In this document: positions 46,105-52,904 of the stretch, in pieces | Position numbering within the stretch: position 1 is the first letter of the stretch | Layout: every line of letters starts with the position of its first letter | Source of the DNA: an uncultured Clostridium sp. | GTDB lineage: Bacteria; Bacillota; Clostridia; Clostridiales; Clostridiaceae | Assembly: GCA_900539375.1 (NCBI GenBank) | Contig: UQBY01000006.1 | Location: 1 to 64,000 of the forward strand | Length of the DNA: 64,000 nt | Direction of reading: 5' to 3' | Translations under genes and position numbers: made by a program | Notes under the pieces: model-generated | The model's input: only the letters and a program-made list of their open reading frames with translations | Told to the model about the DNA's origin: nothing | The model's database searches: none

Positions 46105-47469
46105 CTAAATAACATCTGAAAAATGTGGTCTTAACTTATTAAATAACTTAATTCCAATTAATAAAGTAACTAAACAAAACATCCAAAAATATACAGTTTG
46201 GTAAGGTCGTTGCCAAAAAAATATTTTATCTACAAACGCATCTCTATATCCTGTAACAATATAATAAAGAGGATTTAATTTAAAAATTCTTGCTACTGAA
46301 CTTGGTAGCATTGTTAATTGCCATCCTATAGGGGTTATCCAAAATCCCATATTCATTAATATATTTATAATTTGACTTAAATCTCTAAAAAATAATACTA
46401 TTGAAGATGTTATAATAGACAAAGAATAAACCAGTACTATCATTGCAAAACTATAATATATAAACTGTAATGAATATATATCAGGGTAATATCCATATAA
46501 AGCTGCAATAACATATATAAATAATATAAAGAATAAATGTACAAATAATGATGAGATTATTTTTACTATTGGTAGTATCTCTATTTTAAATACAACTTTC
46601 TTTACTAAATAGCTATATTCTGTAAAAACCCCTGTAGTTGAAGGCCATGCATCTGAAAAGAAAAACCATGGAATTATTCCTGCTATAAACCATAATATAA
46701 ATGGTACATCTCCAACATCAGCTGATCTAAATCCTACCTGAAATACGAACCAATAGACAAGTATAGTTACTAATGGTTGAATAAATCCCCATATTATTCC
46801 TAAATATGAAGAAGCATATTTATTTTTAAAATCATTTATTGATAAACTCTTTATCATTTGAACATTGGATAAAGACATTTTTAAAAATTTTATTGATTTC
46901 TTTAAATTGTTAAGAGCTTTAGCAGTTAAGCTTCCTAACAATATAGAAGCTATAATCATTATTGTAGTTAAAATTACAGGTCTTCCTGTTAAATTTCCTA
47001 ATATACTTTTTACATTCTCAAGTACTATATATGAATCCTCAGTTTCAATATTAATTTTAAATCCGTTAGATTCATCTATGGTTAATCCATTTATTTCTTC
47101 ATTTATTTCTTCCTTGGTGAAATTATACTTTTCTCCTTTTTCTAGATAAAATTCTTGTATTTCAATATTACTTGGTGTTGTTCCAAGATCTATTCTAATA
47201 TTTTTAGTATCTATAGGTATATTAAATTTCAATTTTTTAAATTCATTTGAACCATCATAGTTTTGAGTAATAGACTTATCATCACTCCATTGTTTATTTC
47301 CTAAAGTATCATAATATACTTGATAATTGTCATTTCTATCACTTTTAACTTCTATAACTAATGAAATTGGCTGAACATTATAGTATTTTTGAAACAATGC
47401 AAACAGCCCCACTGCAATTATACAAGCAATTAAAAGACTAATGGCCTTTTTCTTTTTATTACTATTCAT
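46105..47469 (-). CDS. polysaccharide ABC exporter permease, Wzm/TagG-like, with extra N-terminal extracytoplasmic domain
   Basis: 454 residues, far longer than the usual roughly 260. Residues about 200-454 are the ABC-2 type permease (SYLGIIWGFIQPLVTILVYWFVFQVGF, WFIAGIIPWFFFSDAW, and LNPLYYIVTGYRDAF near the end). In front are a membrane segment (9-27), a soluble beta-rich domain (about 34-155) and a second membrane segment (164-184), so the extra domain should sit outside. It resembles domain A of the 856-residue GT-C-like protein at 28714. It is coupled to the ATPase gene and follows the WbaP-like gene by 15 bases. Confidence 0.9.
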   Translation of the reverse strand: MNSNKKKKAISLLIACIIAVGLFALFQKYYNVQPISLVIEVKSDRNDNYQVYYDTLGNKQWSDDKSITQNYDGSNEFKKLKFNIPIDTKNIRIDLGTTPSNIEIQEFYLEKGEKYNFTKEEINEEINGLTIDESNGFKINIETEDSYIVLENVKSILGNLTGRPVILTTIMIIASILLGSLTAKALNNLKKSIKFLKMSLSNVQMIKSLSINDFKNKYASSYLGIIWGFIQPLVTILVYWFVFQVGFRSADVGDVPFILWFIAGIIPWFFFSDAWPSTTGVFTEYSYLVKKVVFKIEILPIVKIISSLFVHLFFILFIYVIAALYGYYPDIYSLQFIYYSFAMIVLVYSLSIITSSIVLFFRDLSQIINILMNMGFWITPIGWQLTMLPSSVARIFKLNPLYYIVTGYRDAFVDKIFFWQRPYQTVYFWMFCLVTLLIGIKLFNKLRPHFSDVI

Positions 47470-47484
47470 AAATTCCTCCCATAC

Positions 47485-48882
47485 TTAATATGCATTTTTA
47501 TTAACAAATCCCTTAAATATTGTTAAAAATATAATTTTTATATCAAATGAAAAGCTCCAATTTTCAATATAATAAATATCACATTCTATTCTTTTTTCTA
47601 TTGAAGTATCTCCTCTCCATCCATTAACCTGTGCCCATCCAGTTATTCCTGGTCTTACTTGATGTTTTACCATATATTTAGGAATTTCCTTCATGAACTT
47701 TTCTACATAAAAAGGTCTTTCTGGCCTTGGTCCTATTAAGCTCATATCCCCTTTTAATACATTAAAAAATTGAGGTAATTCATCAATACTTGTTTTTCTA
47801 ATAAATGTACCTATTTTTGTTTTTCTACTATCATTTTTTGTTGTCCAATCCTTTTTTTCTTCTTCAGGGTCTTGCATTTTCATGCTTCTAAATTTATACA
47901 TTGTAAATGGCTTTTTATTTAGACCTATTCTTTCTTGTTTAAATATAATAGGCCCCTTTGAAGTTAGTTTTATAAGTATTGCAACAATAAGCATAATAGG
48001 TGAAAAGATTATTATTGCTACTAAAGAACCAACAATATCTACTAATCTTTTTATGGTTTTATTTAATATATTATCTAGTGGTATATACCTCATATTAATC
48101 AGTGGCAACCCACCAATTTCTTCTACATATGGCTTAGCTGGAAGATATTTATAGTAATCTGGAATTATTTGTGCTCTTACTCCAAGCTTTTCACAAACAG
48201 AAATTATATGTTTAAGCTTATCATAATCTTTTATTTCTAGTGTTATTATTATTTCATCAACTGCTCTATTTTCAGATAAATATTTTTCTAAATTATCAAT
48301 AGTTCCAAGGTAAGGAATATTATCATTATTTATTTTATAATCTTCAAATATCCCTAAAACTTTATAACCCCAATGAGGATTTTCTTTTATAAGTCTATTA
48401 AACTTTTCTGTTCCATCACTATATCCAACAAAAATTGTATATTTAGTATTATAACCTGTTTTTCTAGCTCTTCTCATTATAATTCTTATACTTGCTCTTT
48501 CTATTGTAGTAAAAAGTGTACATAAAATAAAGAATACTCCAAGAAGAGTTCTAGAATAATCTATTTGTTTTGTTACAAATAATATCCCAGAAAATATTAA
48601 TATTCCTAATATGTTTGCTACTATAATATTTCCAAGTTCTTTGCTTAAAAATATCATTCTTTCTGTATTATAAAGCTTTTTAAAATCATAAATAACTAAA
48701 TATACTGGTATCATAACTAATACAGGAATAAGAAATTCTCTAAAACTTAAAACTCCACCTTCAACTTCTATAAGCCCACTATGTATTCTAATATACCAAC
48801 TTAATAGAAATGCTAAAAAGATTGTTACTATATCTAATATTACTATTCCTCTATTTAACAGCTTTTGATTTTCTTTAATCAT
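47485..48882 (-). CDS. polyprenyl-phosphate hexose-1-phosphate transferase, WbaP-like
   Basis: 465 residues. An N-terminal part with four to five membrane segments, a central nucleotide-fold region (VLGIFEDYKINNDNIPYLGTIDNL), one more membrane segment, and a C-terminal sugar-transferase domain (GPIIFKQERIGLNKKPFTMYKFRSM, SIDELPQFFNVLKGDMSLIGPRPERP, VRPGITGWAQVNG). It initiates polysaccharide synthesis by putting a hexose phosphate on undecaprenyl phosphate at the membrane. It lies three bases after the upstream GT2 gene in the export operon. Confidence 0.95.
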   Translation of the reverse strand: MIKENQKLLNRGIVILDIVTIFLAFLLSWYIRIHSGLIEVEGGVLSFREFLIPVLVMIPVYLVIYDFKKLYNTERMIFLSKELGNIIVANILGILIFSGILFVTKQIDYSRTLLGVFFILCTLFTTIERASIRIIMRRARKTGYNTKYTIFVGYSDGTEKFNRLIKENPHWGYKVLGIFEDYKINNDNIPYLGTIDNLEKYLSENRAVDEIIITLEIKDYDKLKHIISVCEKLGVRAQIIPDYYKYLPAKPYVEEIGGLPLINMRYIPLDNILNKTIKRLVDIVGSLVAIIIFSPIMLIVAILIKLTSKGPIIFKQERIGLNKKPFTMYKFRSMKMQDPEEEKKDWTTKNDSRKTKIGTFIRKTSIDELPQFFNVLKGDMSLIGPRPERPFYVEKFMKEIPKYMVKHQVRPGITGWAQVNGWRGDTSIEKRIECDIYYIENWSFSFDIKIIFLTIFKGFVNKNAY

Positions 48883-48885
48883 AAG

Positions 48886-49842
48886 TTATCCTCTCTTTAA
48901 AAGATTAAAAGTATTTTTAAATAATGCTTTTTCTACTTTTAAATAATTGTGACTATTATTTTTTAATCTTATCTTTTCTATTTTTTTTCTATTTTTTATA
49001 CCTTCTATTATTCCTTTTATATATGTTTTACCAAATCCTTTCTTTATAAAGTATATCCATTTTACCAAAATTCCAACAAAAATGAATATAAAATTTATTA
49101 CAATTTGGATAAAAGTCATATTTTTATATATTAAAAAAATATTATTTCTAGCAGCTAATCCTACTTTAAAATCATTGTGCCTACTTCCACTAGTTGCACT
49201 TCCTATATGATATACTTTTGCATTATGACAAAAATAATTTTTATAACCAAAAATATTTGCTCTATAAGAAATATCCATATCCTCTAAATAGGCAAAAAAA
49301 TTTTCATCAAAATATCCTATTTTTTTAAATACAGAGCTTCTATATATAGCTGCTCCTGCACAAGAAGAAAAAACCTGTTCTGATTTATTATAACAGCTTG
49401 AAGGTTTTCCATCTCCTCTTTTTACTGCCCAACCTAATATTGTATATTCATCACCAACATCATCTATAATATCTCTTTTGTCATATCTAAGCATTTTGCT
49501 ACAACATGAAAATATTTTTTCATCTTTTTTTATACATTCATATAAATTCTTAAGCCAATCTTTATCTACCTCTGTATCATTGTTTAATAATGCTACAAAT
49601 TCACTTTTATTATGTTTTATTCCTTCATTTACAGCCACACTAAATCCTTTGTTTTCATTAAGTTTTATTAATGTAACTTTTTCTTTAAAGATATTATTTA
49701 TTATTTCTAAGCTTTTATCTTTTGAATTATTATCAACTATTATTATTTCTTCTGGTTTTAATGTTTGTTCCATTAAGGTATCTAAACATTTTTTTAAATA
49801 CTTTTCTCCATTATAATTTGGAATTACTACTGAAACTCCCAT
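48886..49842 (-). CDS. GT2 glycosyltransferase, WbbL/rhamnosyltransferase-like
   Basis: 318 residues. I use the ATG at 49842, which has GGGAG 8 bases upstream. Longer starts up to 49908 would run through a terminator hairpin. GT-A motifs VSVVIPNYNGEKYL, VALLNNDTEVDKDW and DENFFAYLEDMDISYRAN, then a membrane-associating C-terminal segment. This is the pattern of WbbL-type enzymes that often add rhamnose as the second sugar after a WecA/WbaP start. The WbaP-like gene follows directly. Confidence 0.88.
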   Translation of the reverse strand: MGVSVVIPNYNGEKYLKKCLDTLMEQTLKPEEIIIVDNNSKDKSLEIINNIFKEKVTLIKLNENKGFSVAVNEGIKHNKSEFVALLNNDTEVDKDWLKNLYECIKKDEKIFSCCSKMLRYDKRDIIDDVGDEYTILGWAVKRGDGKPSSCYNKSEQVFSSCAGAAIYRSSVFKKIGYFDENFFAYLEDMDISYRANIFGYKNYFCHNAKVYHIGSATSGSRHNDFKVGLAARNNIFLIYKNMTFIQIVINFIFIFVGILVKWIYFIKKGFGKTYIKGIIEGIKNRKKIEKIRLKNNSHNYLKVEKALFKNTFNLLKRG

Positions 49843-49865
49843 ATTTTTTTCTCCCATATCCTTAG

Positions 49866-49916
49866 AAAATGTTATGACTGTGTGGTATTTAAAATATCTC
49901 ACAGCCATAACATTTT
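49866..49916. terminator. hairpin between rmlC and the export operon
   Basis: 17-base arms (49866-49882 and 49900-49916) match with one mismatch. On the minus strand the stem ends in ATTTTC, a weak T run, so it may terminate rmlC only partly and let transcription continue into the polysaccharide operon. Confidence 0.65.
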
Positions 49917-49937
49917 AAGACTTAAAATTTTATTATA

Positions 49938-50504
49938 TTATTTGTATTCAAATGGTACATCTAAGTCTTTTAAACCTGGATGAACCTTATCTTTTTCTGA
50001 AAGAATTATATTATCAATTCCTTCTAGAGGCCATTCTATTCCTATATCAGGGTCATTCCATAGAACTCCTCCTTCTCCTTCTGGGCAATAAAAATCTGTA
50101 CATTTATAATTAAATATAGCATGGTCTGAAAGTACTAAAAATCCATGTGCAAAACCTTCTGGAATATAGAATTGTTTCTTGTTTTCTGCTGATAAAACAA
50201 CTCCTTCCCATTGACCATAAGTTGGAGAGCCTTTTCTTAAATCTACTGCAACATCAAAAACTTCTCCTTTAGTAACTCTAACAAGTTTTCCTTGAGTATG
50301 CTTTGTTTGAAAGTGTAATCCTCTTAAAACTCCTTTACTTGAACTTGATTCATTATCTTGAACAAAATCCATAGTTAGGCCTGCTTCTACAAAATGTTCT
50401 TTATTATAAGTTTCCATAAAATAACCTCTGTTATCTCCAAAAACTTTTGGTTCAATAATGTAAACACCTTTTATTTTAGTTTCATTAAATTTAAAATTTC
50501 CCAC
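49938..50504 (-). CDS. rmlC: dTDP-4-dehydrorhamnose 3,5-epimerase
   Basis: 188 residues, GTG start behind AAAGGAAGAG. Cupin-type fold with GVLRGLHFQTKHTQGKLVRV (catalytic His region), FDVAVDLRKGSPTYGQW and YIPEGFAHGFLVLSD. Third step of dTDP-L-rhamnose synthesis. Unlike rmlA, rmlD and rmlB it lies about 10 kb away, at the other end of the export operon, and has its own strong promoter. Confidence 0.96.
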   Translation of the reverse strand: MGNFKFNETKIKGVYIIEPKVFGDNRGYFMETYNKEHFVEAGLTMDFVQDNESSSSKGVLRGLHFQTKHTQGKLVRVTKGEVFDVAVDLRKGSPTYGQWEGVVLSAENKKQFYIPEGFAHGFLVLSDHAIFNYKCTDFYCPEGEGGVLWNDPDIGIEWPLEGIDNIILSEKDKVHPGLKDLDVPFEYK

Positions 50505-50546
50505 TCTATACTCTCTTCCTTTCTGTTAATTCTATTCTAATTTTTT

Positions 50547-50575
50547 ATTTTATTCTTATTATAATATATTGTCAA
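50547..50575 (-). promoter_or_regulatory. sigma-A promoter of rmlC
   Basis: On the minus strand TTGACA (50570-50575), a 17-base spacer and TAAAAT (50547-50552). It begins two bases past the galE stop. It may also drive the export operon by read-through of the hairpin at 49866. Confidence 0.78.
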
Positions 50576-50577
50576 AT

Positions 50578-51591
50578 TTAAGCTTTATATCCCTTAGGAT
50601 TGTTTTTTTGCCATCTCCATGAGTCTTCACACATTTGTGCTAAAGACCTTTCAGCCTTCCAATTTAGTTCTTTATTTGCTTTTGATGGGTCTGCATAGCA
50701 AATAGCCACATCCCCAGCACGTCTTGGTGCTATTTTATATGGAATTTTCTTTCCACAAGCCTTTGAAAATGCTTCAACTAATTGAAGAACACTAAATCCA
50801 TTTCCTGTTCCAAGATTATATGTAACTAATCCTGAATTACTTTCAAGTTTTTCTAATGCTCTTATATGTCCTATAGCTATATCTACAACATGTATATAAT
50901 CTCTTACTCCTGTTCCATCAATAGTATCATAATCATTTCCAAATACACTTAATTCTTTTAATTCTCCAACTGCAACCTTAGTAATATAAGGCATTAAATT
51001 ATCTGGAATTCCATTTGGGTCTTCACCTATAATTCCACTTTCATGAGCTCCTATTGGATTAAAATATCTTAATATAGCAATGTTCCAAGAGGAATCTGAA
51101 GCAGCTAAGTCCCTTAATATTTCCTCTCCCATAAGCTTTGTTCTTCCATATGGATTTGTTGCTGTTAATGGAAAACTTTCTAATATAGGCATAGTTTCTG
51201 CATTACCATAAACTGTGGCAGATGAACTAAATACTAAATTTTTAACATTATTTTTTTTCATAATATCAAGCAAAACTAAAAAGCTTACCATATTATTTTT
51301 ATAATATTCTAATGGATTCTTTACAGATTCTCCAACAGCCTTAAGAGCTGCAAAGTCTATTACAGATTCAATTTTATTTTCTTCAAAAACTTTTTCTACA
51401 GCTTCTTTATCAGCTAAATCTATATTGTAAAATATAACATCTTTTCCTGTTATCTCTTTTATTCTATCTTTTACTACTATGCTACTATTACATAAATTAT
51501 CTATTATAATGACTTCTTTTCCTGCCTTTAACAACTCTACAGTAGTATGGCTACCTATATATCCCATACCCCCTGTTACTAATACTGACAT
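50578..51591 (-). CDS. galE: UDP-glucose 4-epimerase
   Basis: 337 residues. NAD loop VTGGMGYIGSHTT, FSSSATVYG, NPYGRTKLMGEE (YxxxK) and LRYFNPIGAH identify GalE. It interconverts UDP-glucose and UDP-galactose for the polysaccharide. ATG behind AGGAGG. First gene of the polysaccharide locus in the transcription direction. A TATAAT is present upstream (51669-51674, minus), but the -35 is poor. Confidence 0.95.
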   Translation of the reverse strand: MSVLVTGGMGYIGSHTTVELLKAGKEVIIIDNLCNSSIVVKDRIKEITGKDVIFYNIDLADKEAVEKVFEENKIESVIDFAALKAVGESVKNPLEYYKNNMVSFLVLLDIMKKNNVKNLVFSSSATVYGNAETMPILESFPLTATNPYGRTKLMGEEILRDLAASDSSWNIAILRYFNPIGAHESGIIGEDPNGIPDNLMPYITKVAVGELKELSVFGNDYDTIDGTGVRDYIHVVDIAIGHIRALEKLESNSGLVTYNLGTGNGFSVLQLVEAFSKACGKKIPYKIAPRRAGDVAICYADPSKANKELNWKAERSLAQMCEDSWRWQKNNPKGYKA

Positions 51592-51738
51592 ATATATTTT
51601 TCCTCCTGTTTTTAGCTTATATTTTATATTAATATTTTATTAAAATTTAATCCCTACAACTTTTCTTAATTATATCATAAAAACTATAAGTTAGTATATT
51701 ATTTTCTTTTCTTTAAAAATTTGAAAACTAAGAAAAAA

Positions 51739-51771
51739 TGAGATGTTTTAAAGTATATTTAAAACATCTCA
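51739..51771 (-). terminator. terminator after the 1316-residue amylase gene
   Basis: Arms GAGATGTTTTA (51740-51750) and TAAAACATCTC (51760-51770), followed on the minus strand by ATTTTTTCTT. Confidence 0.85.
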
Positions 51772-51788
51772 TAAAAACTACTTATTAA

Positions 51789-52904
51789 TTATTTTATTGT
51801 ATAACTTATTGATTTTCTTGTTACTTTTCCATTTGAGTCTTTTACATCTACATATAGTGTCTTATTTCCTGTTTTACCAGCTTTCCATATTGCTATATTT
51901 GATGATGAATAGTCTTGAATTACAAACCAGTTTCCTGATGCATCTTTTACTAAGAATTTATATTGTAATTCTCCTTCTCCTGTTGCTTGTGCCATTAATA
52001 GAAGTTGTGTTCCACTTGCTTGTGGTGACTTCTTATCTGCTGTAAAGCTAGTTACTGTTGGTGCTGCTGCAGTTATTGTATAACTCATTGATTTTCTTGT
52101 TACTTGTCCATTTGAGTCTTTTACATCTACATATAATGTCTTATTTCCTGTTTTACTAGCTTTCCATACTGCTATATTTGATGATGAATAGTCTTGAATT
52201 ACAAACCAATTTCCTGATGCATCTTTTACTAAGAATTTATATTGTAATTCTCCTTCTCCTGTTGCTTGTGCCATTAATAGAAGTTGTGTTCCACTTGCTT
52301 GTGGTGACTTCTTATCTGCTGTAAAGCTAGTTACTTTTGGTGCTGCTGCTTTTACTGTATAACTCATAGAAGCTCTTGTTACTTTTCCATTTGAGTCTTT
52401 TACATCTACATATAATGTCTTATTTCCAGCTTTACCTGTTCTCCATATATAAGTATTTGATTTTCCATAATCTCTTAATACTGCCCAGTTTCCTGATGCA
52501 TCTTTTATTAAGAACTTATATTGTAATGTTCCTGTTCCTGTTGCCTTTGCTGTTAACTTTACTTGTGTTCCACTTACTTGTGGTGATTTCTTATCTGCTG
52601 TAAAGCTAGTTACTTTTGGTGCTGCTGCTTTTACTGTATAACTCATAGAAGCTCTTGTTACTTTTCCATTTGAGTCTTTTACATCTACATATAATGTCTT
52701 ATTTCCAGCTTTACCTGTTCTCCATATATAAGTATTTGATTTTCCATAATCTCTTAATACTGCCCAGTTTCCTGATGCATCTTTTATTAAGAACTTATAT
52801 TGTAATGTTCCTGTTCCTGTTGCTTTTGCTGTTAATTTTACTTGTGTTCCACTTACTTGTGGTGATTGTTTACTTGCTGTAAAAGAATTTATAACTAAAT
52901 TATC
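51789..52904 (-). repeat. four tandem 279-base units encoding Ig-like repeats
   Basis: Units of exactly 279 bases (93 codons). The two nearest the 5' end of the gene (about 52347-52904) are almost identical in DNA, as are the two at the 3' end (about 51789-52346). The pairs differ in the central motif: NWAVLRDYG...TYIW against NWFVIQDYSSSNIA. The pattern indicates recent duplication of single units. Confidence 0.9.

Noticed and set aside
49843..49908. Longer N-terminus for the GT2 gene ending at 48886
   Set aside because: The extension overlaps a 17-base-arm hairpin after rmlC. The ATG at 49842 has GGGAG at good spacing and starts right at the GT2 motif.
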